DNA of 64,000 nt. It comes from Microvirga rosea (GTDB lineage Bacteria > Pseudomonadota > Alphaproteobacteria > Rhizobiales > Beijerinckiaceae). The notes beneath the pieces were generated by a model, which worked only from the letters and a program-made list of their open reading frames with translations, was not told the origin of the DNA and ran no database searches. The translations under genes and the position numbers were made by a program. This document shows positions 34,410-43,081 of this stretch, piece after piece. Positions within the stretch are counted from its first letter, which is position 1. Each line of letters opens with the position of its first letter. The stretch lies in the NCBI RefSeq assembly GCF_020595095.1, contig NZ_JAJDOP010000013.1, positions 1 through 64,000 of the forward strand, in the 5' to 3' direction.

Positions 34410-36590
34410 TTATTCGGCCGCGACGGTCCGGAGCTCGTTCGAGCTCCAATCGATTTCGCTGTCATTGAAAAAACGATCGAAAGCACTGTCGAACGTCGGA
34501 AGCAACACGCCTCGCTCGCTCGTCAGGACCGTTTGTGAGGCCTGCGCCTCCCCTGCTTTCACCACAAGGCTCGTATCGTATCCCCCGCGCCGGGCGGCCT
34601 CCACGGCAAGGTCATACCACGACACTGCACCCGAATTCGCCAAGTGCCACAGACCCCGCTCACCGTCGATCACGAGATTGAGGACTTCATGCACGAGATC
34701 AGGGACATAAGTCGGCGAAACCTGATCGGTACTTGCTTCGACGATCTCGCCTTTGGAGAGGGTGTTCAACACCCACCATACGAAATTATAGCGGTCCCAC
34801 GGGCCGAAGAATGCGCTGGTCCGGATGACGAGCGCATTCTCGTGAGCGGCCAAGACACGCCCCTCCGCTTCAGCTTTGCTCGCACCGTAGACGCTGGCCG
34901 GGTTCACGGGATCGCTTTCGCCGTAGGGTCGGTTGAGCGTTCCATCAAAGACAAGATCCGATGAGAACGTTATCAGAGGCACGCTTTGCGCTGAACAAAC
35001 CCGCGCGAGGTTCTCGGCGCCGAGCGTATTTTCACGGAAGCACCTCTCCGGCTCCTCCTCGGCTTGTGCCACGCGCACGTATCCGGCCGTGTTGATGACA
35101 GCCCATGGTTGGTAGCAATTTATGGCACTTTGCACGCTCTCCAGGTCTGCGATATCCATCTCCTGGCGAGAAACCAGCACATGGTCGAGCCCCCGAATAT
35201 CGCAGATCCGCGAGAACGCACGCCCTAAGGTGCCATTTGCTCCCGTAATCAGGATCTGACGCGGGTCGCTGACCAGCCGGCAGGCGTTCGACCGCCGGGA
35301 CGGGCGACGATAATAGCGGATGTCGCGTTTCCACCAACCCGCGCGATCAAGAACCGGGTGATCGAAGTGGCCTTCCTTGGCAAGTCCCTCCGCGGCTCGA
35401 GCGAGGGCCGTCGGCCTCGGCTCGTCGCCACCGCTCCGTACGTCGAATGGGCCGGGCTCATAGGACCCATTTCGCTGCGTCAGAAGGCTGTTCCAATCCA
35501 CTGTTCCGAACAACGACCACACTGTCACCGCCCGAATATCCGCGCCCTCGTCCTGGAGCGTCCTGGCTGCCTGCCAGACCTCCAGCAACCAGCGCAGCTG
35601 CTCATCTCGCGTGCATCCGTGATGAGCTTCGGTCACGGCAATCGGGCGTCTGTATCGCTCCCACGTTTCACGCAGGCGCGCCAACGGCCCGAGCTCTTCA
35701 GCGGGGAGCGGCATGCGGACGGCTTCGGCATCGGCATACTGATGCCGGCCGTTGCCGCCTGAGTGATGCTCGGGGTAGCGCGACGCGCGCTCGTCAAGAT
35801 AGCGCTCGCTCGTTAGATAATGATTGATGCCGATGATGTCGGGCGCCGCATCGGCGTCCAGGAAAAATGAAAGTTCCTCTTCGCGGATCCCGTTCTTGAG
35901 AAAGATGGACCACCAGGGGTGATGGCGATCAACCATTCCGCAGAGAAGATCGAACGTTAGCCACCGACGCTGGTTCTCATGCTCTGCTTGGTATGCAAGA
36001 GCCGGTGTCGAAAAGGTCTTGCCGAGATCATCCGTTTGAACGAGTTGGGCGTCAGCTCGCACCTTGCGGATTTCCCGCATGGAGAGCACTGTCGCCTTGC
36101 ACTCGTTCACCAGCATCCTCAAGAAGGAGGGGTAGCTGGTTTGATGAGGGTACCAATGTCCGTACAGACCCGAAAACCGAGCTGTCGTCAGCGGTTCGTT
36201 CACGGGGGTGTAAAGATCGAGGTGCGGATAGCGTCGTGCCACTTTCGCCGCATGATCCGCCAAAAGCTCAGGCCAGGCGGAATCGAGCATGTCGGTGTAA
36301 CGGGGGCCGCTACCGTGATGGCAAAGGCCCGCGATGGCACGCATGTCGAGATCTTGAAGTCTGCGCAGACGTTCGTCGTGCCAGGAAAATTCCGCCTGGT
36401 CCGGAGCATCAGGAGAAACCGTCTCCCAAAGCACAGGGTAGCGCACCGTACGGATGCCAAGGCCGGCGATGCGATCAATATCGCTGATGCGCTCGCCGTG
36501 CCCTGTCTCCAAGCTTTGGTTGCGGAAGTCATCGCCAATTCTAGCGACGGTGCATTCCACTCCGCCCCAAAGCTCCAAAGGTCGTTTCAT
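34410..36590 (-). CDS. Fusion of GH1-like glycosidase and RmlD-like sugar-nucleotide reductase
   Basis: A 726-residue two-domain protein. Residues 1-425 are a glycoside hydrolase family 1-like barrel with acid/base Glu132 (YTPVNEPLTTARF) and a candidate nucleophile Glu321 (PIAVTEAHHG). Residues 445-720 are an extended SDR of the dTDP-4-dehydrorhamnose reductase type: ILITGANGTLGRAF (NAD(P) loop 449-457), VINTAGYVRVAQAEEEP, SSDLVFDG, and the catalytic YGASK (Tyr568, Lys572). A hydrolase joined to a nucleotide-sugar reductase is unexpected; together with glf and a glycosyltransferase directly downstream on the same strand it suggests coupled sugar release and activation for a cell-surface glycan. 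That role is inference. Confidence 0.85.
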   Translation of the reverse strand: MKRPLELWGGVECTVARIGDDFRNQSLETGHGERISDIDRIAGLGIRTVRYPVLWETVSPDAPDQAEFSWHDERLRRLQDLDMRAIAGLCHHGSGPRYTDMLDSAWPELLADHAAKVARRYPHLDLYTPVNEPLTTARFSGLYGHWYPHQTSYPSFLRMLVNECKATVLSMREIRKVRADAQLVQTDDLGKTFSTPALAYQAEHENQRRWLTFDLLCGMVDRHHPWWSIFLKNGIREEELSFFLDADAAPDIIGINHYLTSERYLDERASRYPEHHSGGNGRHQYADAEAVRMPLPAEELGPLARLRETWERYRRPIAVTEAHHGCTRDEQLRWLLEVWQAARTLQDEGADIRAVTVWSLFGTVDWNSLLTQRNGSYEPGPFDVRSGGDEPRPTALARAAEGLAKEGHFDHPVLDRAGWWKRDIRYYRRPSRRSNACRLVSDPRQILITGANGTLGRAFSRICDIRGLDHVLVSRQEMDIADLESVQSAINCYQPWAVINTAGYVRVAQAEEEPERCFRENTLGAENLARVCSAQSVPLITFSSDLVFDGTLNRPYGESDPVNPASVYGASKAEAEGRVLAAHENALVIRTSAFFGPWDRYNFVWWVLNTLSKGEIVEASTDQVSPTYVPDLVHEVLNLVIDGERGLWHLANSGAVSWYDLAVEAARRGGYDTSLVVKAGEAQASQTVLTSERGVLLPTFDSAFDRFFNDSEIDWSSNELRTVAAE

Positions 36591-36662
36591 TCATCGTCTC
36601 CGAGCGATGCCATAGATCATTGATCAATCTTTTCGACACGGATTTGTTCGATGAGAGTGAAA

Positions 36663-37817
36663 CTATGAAGCAAGTGCCGCAGATGATGGGATGACCTGCA
36701 TAGGAGATGCCTCATCTTCAAGCGGAAGCGCTTCGTTGATCCGTCTGAACGTCGCCAAAGCCTGGCCGACGATCTGATCCATATTATAATAGCGATAGGT
36801 TGCCAGACGCCCCACGAACCAGACGTCGGGCGTTGCCAGCGCGAGACGTTCGTACTTCTTGAAAAGCTCTTGGTTCTCGGGCTTGGGGATCGGATAGTAG
36901 GGATCGCCCTCGGCTGATGGATATTCATACGTCAAAGCCGTTCGGGCATGCTCCTGCCCGGTCAGGTGCTTGTATTCCGTGATCCGCGTATAGTCCTGTG
37001 TTTGCGGATAATTGACCACGGCAACAGGCTGATACCAACCCTGCTCCAGAGTGACGTGCTTGAACTGCAGCGACCGGTACGGCAATTTGCCGAACCTGAA
37101 ATCGAAATACTCGTCGATCGGGCCTGTATAGATCACTCTCTTATGGGGAACGATGTTCTTGACGTCCTCATAGTCCGTCTGTGTCATCACATGGATGTTC
37201 GGATTGTCGAGCATCTTCTCGAACATCCGTGTGTATCCATACTTTGGCATGAACTGGAATTCGTCGCCGAAGTAGCGATCATCCCGGTTTGTTCGCGTTG
37301 GAACCCGCGAGGTGACGGATTTATCCAGTTCGGACGGATCAAGCCCCCATTGTTTGCGCGTATATCCACGGAAGAATTTTTCGTAGAGCTCCCGCCCCAC
37401 GACGGAGACAACGACATCTTCCGATGTTTTGATCTCCGGAACTTTTTCCGCCCTCTGCTCGAACCAGCCCTGCAACTCTTCGGATGTGAGGTTCAACCCA
37501 TAGAGTTTGTTCACCGTGTCGAGGTTGATCGGGATCGGAACCAACATCCCGTCAACTTCAGCCAGCACCCGGTGCTCGTAGAATCGCCACTCCGTGAACC
37601 GTGACAGATAGTCGAAGATCTGTTTCGAGTTCGTGTGAAAGATGTGCGGGCCGTACTGATGAATCAGGAGCCCATCGTCATTGTAGCGATCATAGGCGTT
37701 GCCACCGATATGATTCCGCCGATCGATGAGAAGAACACGCTCGTTGCGTTCGTTCGCAAGTCGCTCCGCCAGAACGCTGCCTGCGAATCCCGCACCGACA
37801 ATTAGCCAATCGTACAT
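36663..37817 (-). CDS. glf: UDP-galactopyranose mutase
   Basis: A 384-residue flavoenzyme that interconverts UDP-galactopyranose and UDP-galactofuranose. The FAD-binding start YDWLIVGAGFAGSVLAERLA is followed by RRNHIGGNAYDRYND and HQYGPHIFHTNSKQIFDYLSRF, all diagnostic. The active-site Arg segments GYTRKQWGLDPSELD and RVPTRTNRDDRYFGD and the late DVWFVGRLATYRYYNMDQIVGQAL are present. It implies galactofuranose in a surface polysaccharide. It sits 5 bp after the glycosyltransferase gene. Confidence 0.96.
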   Translation of the reverse strand: MYDWLIVGAGFAGSVLAERLANERNERVLLIDRRNHIGGNAYDRYNDDGLLIHQYGPHIFHTNSKQIFDYLSRFTEWRFYEHRVLAEVDGMLVPIPINLDTVNKLYGLNLTSEELQGWFEQRAEKVPEIKTSEDVVVSVVGRELYEKFFRGYTRKQWGLDPSELDKSVTSRVPTRTNRDDRYFGDEFQFMPKYGYTRMFEKMLDNPNIHVMTQTDYEDVKNIVPHKRVIYTGPIDEYFDFRFGKLPYRSLQFKHVTLEQGWYQPVAVVNYPQTQDYTRITEYKHLTGQEHARTALTYEYPSAEGDPYYPIPKPENQELFKKYERLALATPDVWFVGRLATYRYYNMDQIVGQALATFRRINEALPLEDEASPMQVIPSSAALAS

Positions 37818-37822
37818 TCAAT

Positions 37823-39040
37823 TCACTCCGCAGGTGTCGTTGCGTATGTCGGAAGGCTCGTGTCAACACGGTTGTCATCCGCGCCATCGAGGACGTCCAG
37901 CATCAGCTTGTGCATGGAGGACCATGTCTTGTCCCAGGATCCTGTCGCAAGGTGCCGGTCAACCTTGTTGAGCCAAGCCTCGTTCGGACGTCCGAAGATC
38001 AGCTCCGCTTTCTCGACGACCTCAGACGCGTCTCTGGCGATTTCAACCAGCCCCTTCTCTCCGTAGGGGCGCACCACGTCCGTGATGGGGGTTGAGATCA
38101 CCGGAACACCAGCGGCAAGGAATTCCGGAGTCTTGGTCGGGCTGATGAACTTGGTCGATTCATTGAGAGCAAACGGCATAAAGCCGATGTCCCACCCTGA
38201 AAGGTATTGCGGAAGTTCAGCGTAGGACCGGCCGCCAAGCCAATGAATGTTCGAACGCTGGGGCAGCGAGGCGGGATCGATCTTCACCACGGGACCGATC
38301 ATGACAAGCTGCCAATCTGGTCGCAGGTCTGCAACCGCGGCGACAAGGTCGATATCCATCCGCTCGTCAATGACGCCAAAGAAGCCGAGGCGCGGATGGG
38401 GAATCCCAGCCTGGTCGGAGGGATCCTGCTTCGTGTTTCGCGCCTTGGAAAAGTGCTTGAAATCGATGGATGAAGGAAATGCGTGAACGCTGTGATGGCG
38501 GCCGCGCTTCGCCTCGTAGAGGCTCATGCCTCCTGTAAACACGAGATCGCAGCGTGCAAATAGATCTTCCTCAAGGGAAAGAAGCTCCTGCGATGCGCCA
38601 CGGAAGAGAGAAAGCTCGTCCATGTTGTCGTAAATGCACAGGTCGCACTCAAGATCGCTCGTAAAGGCGAGCGCCATAGGGGTGTAGTACCAGAAAACAC
38701 GCGGCGTCCTTGCCTCACGCCCGATCAGCTCCTCGATAAGATCATGCTGCTCGGCGATAGCATCCTGGTGGCTTAAACCCTCGGGCAGAATCGGCACCGC
38801 AATCGTAACGCCTTGCGGACGCTCGCTTACATCCATATGGGGCTTCGCCCCCGCCTTGATTTGGGGTTCTTCAATGATCAGCACATTAAAGTGCTTGGCC
38901 GCTCGGCTAAGCAAGTGTTGTGGCCGCTGCCAGACAAAATCCCATCGCAAATGGGAAAAGCAGACGAGGAGGGGCATTCGACCAGCAGATTTGAATGATG
39001 AATAATGGGCATGCGACTGCGTTGTCGAACGCTCAAGCAT
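37823..39040 (-). CDS. Glycosyltransferase, GT4/GT1-like (TuaH-type)
   Basis: A 405-residue GT-B-fold transferase. The N-terminal domain contains LVCFSHLRWDFVWQRPQHLLSRAA, a signature of TuaH-like and 'glycosyltransferase family 1' proteins that use a nucleotide sugar. The C-terminal domain has RLGFFGVIDERMDIDLVAAV, NIHWLGGRSYAELPQYL and the donor-binding segment KTPEFLAAGVPVISTPI. It is the first gene of the glycosyltransferase-glf-GH1/RmlD run; with glf next, a galactofuranosyl transferase is possible but unproven. Confidence 0.85.
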   Translation of the reverse strand: MLERSTTQSHAHYSSFKSAGRMPLLVCFSHLRWDFVWQRPQHLLSRAAKHFNVLIIEEPQIKAGAKPHMDVSERPQGVTIAVPILPEGLSHQDAIAEQHDLIEELIGREARTPRVFWYYTPMALAFTSDLECDLCIYDNMDELSLFRGASQELLSLEEDLFARCDLVFTGGMSLYEAKRGRHHSVHAFPSSIDFKHFSKARNTKQDPSDQAGIPHPRLGFFGVIDERMDIDLVAAVADLRPDWQLVMIGPVVKIDPASLPQRSNIHWLGGRSYAELPQYLSGWDIGFMPFALNESTKFISPTKTPEFLAAGVPVISTPITDVVRPYGEKGLVEIARDASEVVEKAELIFGRPNEAWLNKVDRHLATGSWDKTWSSMHKLMLDVLDGADDNRVDTSLPTYATTPAE

Positions 39041-39232
39041 GGCGCGATCCTCAAATGAGACAAGTTGTTACGAACGGACAGAACGCTCAGTCCGGGGGAT
39101 TATGAGATCATCGTGTTTGATGGACTGGACCGCCAAGGTGGGTCGCAGTCGCAATCCCTTAATCAATGCCAAGGATGCAATTTGGTTCCATAACGGCCAC
39201 TAAAAATGAACGTCCGTTCAGGAACGAAACGG

Positions 39233-39544
39233 TCACTTCTTTTCGAGCATCAGGGTTCCTTGCTTCTGAATGAACCCTTTGGCTTTCTCGGCAATCATCG
39301 ACATGAGCCAAGGCAACTGGACTTCCACTCGCACATGATCGTCCAGCACATCCAAATGCCCTGCGATCGTCTGTCCCATAGCCCCGACTCTGAACGCCAT
39401 CGTGTCTCCCGTCCACGTTTCTTCAATGGACGCGATCTTGTCGCCAAACTGGGATTTCAGGCTGGAGAGGCCTCCGTGAAGCCGCCGGGTCGCTTCAACT
39501 TTTCCGAGGTTATGGGGGATCGATACCACAAGAGGCTTTGCCAT
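39233..39544 (-). CDS. Polyhydroxyalkanoic acid system family protein
   Basis: A 103-residue protein matching the PHA granule-region family: VSIPHNLGKVEATRRLHGGLSSLKSQFG at the start, WTGDTMAFRVGAMGQTIAGHLDVLDDHVRVEVQLPWL in the middle and a Lys-rich end. It is small and basic, probably associated with polymer granules or lipid metabolism; no direct activity is known. It stands alone between two short genes. No EcfG-like promoter was found. Confidence 0.8.
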   Translation of the reverse strand: MAKPLVVSIPHNLGKVEATRRLHGGLSSLKSQFGDKIASIEETWTGDTMAFRVGAMGQTIAGHLDVLDDHVRVEVQLPWLMSMIAEKAKGFIQKQGTLMLEKK

Positions 39545-39602
39545 GAGAACACTCTGCTTTCCGTCTTAAAATAAGCGAAGCGGGGCCGTGAATGTTCCGC
39601 AC

Positions 39603-39908
39603 TCAAAGCATCTCGACTTTCAGGGCTCGAACGATGATTGTCTCTTGGCTGAAACGCCGCTCCAAATCGGCCCGGTATTCTTCCCACCAGGCATGATCCA
39701 GCTCTCGCACCATAACTTCGAACACGACGATATCGTCGTGGGCCGTATGTCCGCCTTCCTTCCACATGCCCTCGGCCGGCGCGCGGGTGAAACTGGTGAT
39801 CCCGCCGAAATGCTCCGATAGTTCGGAGCGAACACGGCCATAGTCCGATCCGGCGAATCTGCGGCCGGCATTGTCCGTCAATGGTAGAAGAATTTGCACC
39901 AAATGCAT
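39603..39908 (-). CDS. Conserved hypothetical protein
   Basis: A 101-residue soluble protein that I cannot assign. It looks like a ferredoxin-like or dimeric alpha/beta barrel domain: LVQILLPLTDNAG, VRSELSEHFGGITSFTRAPAEGMWKEGG, DIVVFEVMVRELDHAWWEEYRADLERRF and a final ...RALKVEML. Similar 100-residue proteins are common in Hyphomicrobiales. Tryptophans and a conserved charged helix suggest a small enzyme-like or antibiotic-monooxygenase-fold protein, but no catalytic motif is clear. Confidence 0.65.
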   Translation of the reverse strand: MHLVQILLPLTDNAGRRFAGSDYGRVRSELSEHFGGITSFTRAPAEGMWKEGGHTAHDDIVVFEVMVRELDHAWWEEYRADLERRFSQETIIVRALKVEML

Positions 39909-39991
39909 GACCCTGCCCTATCAAGGCGCCATCCTATGGGGAATGGGCACCGAAGCTCAGATTAGGGCGCGTCTGCGAAAAGGCGAGTTTC

Positions 39992-40348
39992 TCAAGCCAT
40001 CTGGCTATGGAATAGCTCTACATCCGAGCTGGGAAGGTCGTTGTCGACGGTATAGCGGCTTGAGCGACGGGAAACACGCCAGGGATGGGCCGTGGAGAGA
40101 TGGATCGCCTCCGAGGGACGTAACCTGCGGACCGTTCCGTCTCCTTGGACTTCGTCCAGCACGACGAAACCAAAGATCGTGAGACGCGTTGCAAGTGTCT
40201 TGGTTTTGCAATCTTCTGCAGCGATTGGAAGAGAGCCTGCCGCATAGATGGCATCCATCAAGCTCTTCTGATCATATTGGGGGGAAGCCATCGAGCGCGC
40301 CCCTGGAAAGCGAACGACGTTCGATGACTGAAGAGATAGGGATTCCAT
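39992..40348 (-). CDS. Hypothetical protein
   Basis: A 118-residue frame that may be real. Its start, MESLSLQSSNVVRFPGARS, carries the VVRFPGAR element seen near the N-terminus of many alphaproteobacterial hypothetical proteins; a start at 40291 is also possible. The middle contains KTLATRLTIFGFVVLDEVQGD. No domain, membrane helix or secretion signal is recognised. Flanking genes are on the same strand, but spacing does not show an operon. Confidence 0.45.
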   Translation of the reverse strand: MESLSLQSSNVVRFPGARSMASPQYDQKSLMDAIYAAGSLPIAAEDCKTKTLATRLTIFGFVVLDEVQGDGTVRRLRPSEAIHLSTAHPWRVSRRSSRYTVDNDLPSSDVELFHSQMA

Positions 40349-40405
40349 CTACGCAACCCTTGGTCCGAATCAGCCCAAGGATCGCGGGAAGGGATTAAGA
40401 AGCGC

Positions 40406-40819
40406 CTAATTCTCACCGATCCGATGCAACGACACGTAGGCAGTTCCGCTCGACGTCAAACCGAGTTCTTGAGCAGGACCTTTTGCAAGATCGATGATGC
40501 GACGCCGCGAAAAAGGACCTCGGTCGTTCACTGTTACGACGACTGAGCGGCCGTTTTTCTCGTTGACGACCCGAACCTTCGTACCGAACGGAAGAGACCG
40601 ATGAGCGGCCGTCATGGCAAAGGAATTGAATCTTTCGCCGCTCGCGGTGCGGCGACCATGGAAACCAGGCCCATACCAAGAAGCCGTCCCTGACTGGAAC
40701 GCCTTGTCAGCAACCTGAGAGATCGATCCAGTTGTCGCTGGACCGCCGGCAGTCGTGTTGCACGCAGCAACGAAAAGAAGTGGCGCTATGAGCGGCACTC
40801 GGGCGAGGATGTTCTTCAA
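40406..40819 (-). CDS. rlpA: RlpA-like septal ring lipoprotein
   Basis: A 137-residue lipoprotein with lipobox LFVAAC (MKNILARVPLIAPLLFVAAC). The double-psi beta-barrel domain is complete: GTASWYGPGFHGRRTASGERF, MTAAHRSLPFGTKVRVVNEKNGRSVVV and VNDRGPFSRRRIIDLAKGPAQELGL. The Asp and His residues of RlpA lytic transglycosylases are present. No SPOR domain follows, so septal targeting is not evident. It is divergent from the carotenoid operon. Confidence 0.9.
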   Translation of the reverse strand: MKNILARVPLIAPLLFVAACNTTAGGPATTGSISQVADKAFQSGTASWYGPGFHGRRTASGERFNSFAMTAAHRSLPFGTKVRVVNEKNGRSVVVTVNDRGPFSRRRIIDLAKGPAQELGLTSSGTAYVSLHRIGEN

Positions 40820-41109
40820 GGATTTGTCTCCCCTTCCTTTTATGCTTGCTGCGAAGCTGACGGATAAAGAGGCAATAATAAGGCGAGACCATTTTTCCCT
40901 TACTGCACCTTACTTTTTTCCAACGGGCTAGTTCTAATGAATAGCTTAAAACTCTGTTAAACTGTAATTTAATAACTTGGATAATGTTTCTTTTATCTGG
41001 GCGCGTGGCCATTGCCATAACCAACGGCGGCCCACTGGTCATTGCTCATGGCAGAACTAGTTCTTTGGCAGGAGCATAAGCACCTCCCCAGGGAAAAGGA
41101 CCAAATCCC
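40820..41109. promoter_or_regulatory. AT-rich divergent region upstream of the carotenoid operon
   Basis: 290 bases between rlpA and the first desaturase gene, noticeably AT-rich (for example around 40910-40990). It must contain the operon promoter; no clear -35/-10 pair, EcfG site or TGT-N12-ACA regulator box was found. No small gene is convincing. Confidence 0.45.
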
Positions 41110-42660
41110 ATGCCTCAGCCCCCAACGCCGGAGCATGTTGCCATTATTGGGGCAGGACCGGGCGGGCTGGCTGCAGCCATGCTCCTCGCTCGAGAGGGAC
41201 TGCGAGTTACAGTTTTTGAGAAAGAGGCAGCCGTCGGAGGGCGGACAAGGACCATTCAGACTCCTGGGGGCTATAAATTCGACATAGGCCCGACCTTCTT
41301 TCTTTACCCCCGTGTTCTGAAAGACATCTTCGAATCCTGCGGCGAACGTCTTGAAGATTATGTCGAACTAAGAAAACTCGACCCGCAGTATCACCTGATT
41401 TTCGGCGAAGGTGGTGAAATTCGAGCCACACCGGATTTGACACGCCTCGAAGCCGAAGTCGCACGATTATCGCCGGACGATGCGCGAAACGTTCGCAGCT
41501 TCCTTGCCGACAATCGGCGTAAACTGGAAGCATTTCGCCCAGTTCTCGAACAATCCTTTTCGAGTGTCCGCGACCTTTTTTCTCCTGCCATGCTGGCTGC
41601 CCTTTCACACTTGCGACCACACGCAAGCGTCGATCAGGATCTTCGTCGATACTTTTCAGATCCCCGGGTTCGCTTAGCCTTTTCGTTTCAAACAAAATAT
41701 CTCGGCATGTCGCCGTTTCAGTGCCCGAGTTTATTTACGATTCTGTCGTTCCTGGAATATGAGCATGGCGTCTATCATCCCATCGGCGGCTGCGGTGCTG
41801 TCTCAGAGGCCATGGCGGCCGTCGCAAGAAAGCTCGGTGTCGACATACGTCTCAACACGGCTGTCGAGCGCGTGCTCTATGATAACGGAAGAGCCATTGG
41901 CATTGAGACAAACGGTGAGAGAATTGCGGCACGAGCTGTTATTGTAAATGGTGACTTTGGTCAGGCCATGCGCCGCCTGATACCTGAAAAGATGCGGAAA
42001 TCGTGGCCGGACAAGAAGCTTGATCGGGCCAAGCTCTCATGTTCGACTTTCATGCTCTATCTCGGAGTTGAAGGATCGATCGACAACCTTGCTCATCATA
42101 CGATCTTTCTTGCTCGCGATTATGAACGCAATATCCAAGAGATCACAGAGGGTATCCTTTCTGACGAGCCGTCTGTTTATATCCAAAACGCCGGCGTCAC
42201 GGACCCTTCGCTGACGCCGGAGAATGGCACCAGCCTCTATGTTCTTGCGCCGGTTCCGAATTTGCGAAGCGGCATCGACTGGACGCAGGAAGCTCCGCGC
42301 TTTCGCAAAGTTATTCTCGATCGGCTCCGACAGCTTGGATTGAGCGATATCGAGAACCGCATTCAATTCGAACGAATGATTACCCCTCAATCCTGGGAAG
42401 AGGACTTTTCGGTTTATGAAGGCGCCACCTTCAATCTCGCGCATAATTTGGCCCAGATGCTCTACTTCCGCCCTCATAACCGCTTTGGCCGTAATGTTTA
42501 TCTTGTCGGCGGCGGCACGCATCCAGGCAGCGGCCTTCCTGTTATCTTCGAAGGTGCACGCATTACGACCCGCTTGCTCTTAAAGGATCTGGGGTTTCGA
42601 AAATCAAAGAGCGTAGACTCACGTCGGAAAACGCCATCAGCAGGCGAAGCATTGGCTTAG
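41110..42660 (+). CDS. CrtN/CrtI-type carotenoid desaturase or oxidase (1)
   Basis: A 516-residue FAD enzyme of the phytoene/diapophytoene desaturase family. The dinucleotide motif HVAIIGAGPGGLAAAMLLARE is followed by FEKEAAVGGRTRTI, YKFDIGPTFFLYP and YHPIGGCGAVSEAMAAVARKLG. The C-terminal signature NVYLVGGGTHPGSGLPVIFEGAR is typical. No membrane helix. First of nine packed genes; with squalene-making enzymes downstream the likely substrate is squalene or a diapocarotenoid rather than C40 phytoene (inference). Whether it desaturates (CrtN-like) or oxidises terminal carbons (CrtP-like) cannot be told. Confidence 0.88.
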   Translation: MPQPPTPEHVAIIGAGPGGLAAAMLLAREGLRVTVFEKEAAVGGRTRTIQTPGGYKFDIGPTFFLYPRVLKDIFESCGERLEDYVELRKLDPQYHLIFGEGGEIRATPDLTRLEAEVARLSPDDARNVRSFLADNRRKLEAFRPVLEQSFSSVRDLFSPAMLAALSHLRPHASVDQDLRRYFSDPRVRLAFSFQTKYLGMSPFQCPSLFTILSFLEYEHGVYHPIGGCGAVSEAMAAVARKLGVDIRLNTAVERVLYDNGRAIGIETNGERIAARAVIVNGDFGQAMRRLIPEKMRKSWPDKKLDRAKLSCSTFMLYLGVEGSIDNLAHHTIFLARDYERNIQEITEGILSDEPSVYIQNAGVTDPSLTPENGTSLYVLAPVPNLRSGIDWTQEAPRFRKVILDRLRQLGLSDIENRIQFERMITPQSWEEDFSVYEGATFNLAHNLAQMLYFRPHNRFGRNVYLVGGGTHPGSGLPVIFEGARITTRLLLKDLGFRKSKSVDSRRKTPSAGEALA

Positions 42661-42670
42661 GAGAAATACT

Positions 42671-43075
42671 ATGCTGAGGACCGGCTACCTTGGGCTATGC
42701 CTCCTTACTGCTCTCCCGTCGAACGCTGCCACCCTGGTCATCCGGGCAGAAGGGATCCAGCCTGGAAACGGAACCGTCTATGCAGGTGTCTGCGACAAGA
42801 GCTTTGATGAAACCTCATGCCCTTATAAGGACCGCGAGCCTGCTCGGGCAGGCGTTGTGGAAATGCGCATCCGCAACGTCAAACCCGGTGTCTACGCAGT
42901 CGCCGTCTTCCAAGATCTCAATGGCAACGGAAGTCTTGACCGCAATCTGATCGGCCTCCCTCGAGAACCCTACGGCTTCTCCAACGATACCGGCAGGCGT
43001 GGTCCCCCGTCGTTCCAGGAGGCTCTCGTCACTATTCAGGAGCCTTCAACAACTGTTACGATCCCGGTCCGGTAG
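42671..43075 (+). CDS. DUF2141 secreted protein
   Basis: A 134-residue protein with a Sec signal peptide (MLRTGYLGLCLLTALPSNAA). The rest is a small Ig/transthyretin-like DUF2141 domain: TLVIRAEGIQPGNGTVYAGVCD, VVEMRIRNVKPGVYAVAVFQDLNGNGSLDRNLIGLPREPYGFSNDT. Its ribosome site (AGGAG) overlaps the stop of the preceding gene. DUF2141 proteins often sit inside carotenoid gene clusters in planctomycetes and methylobacteria; a carotenoid-binding or periplasmic role is a guess. Confidence 0.85.
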   Translation: MLRTGYLGLCLLTALPSNAATLVIRAEGIQPGNGTVYAGVCDKSFDETSCPYKDREPARAGVVEMRIRNVKPGVYAVAVFQDLNGNGSLDRNLIGLPREPYGFSNDTGRRGPPSFQEALVTIQEPSTTVTIPVR

Positions 43076-43081
43076 GCAGCC

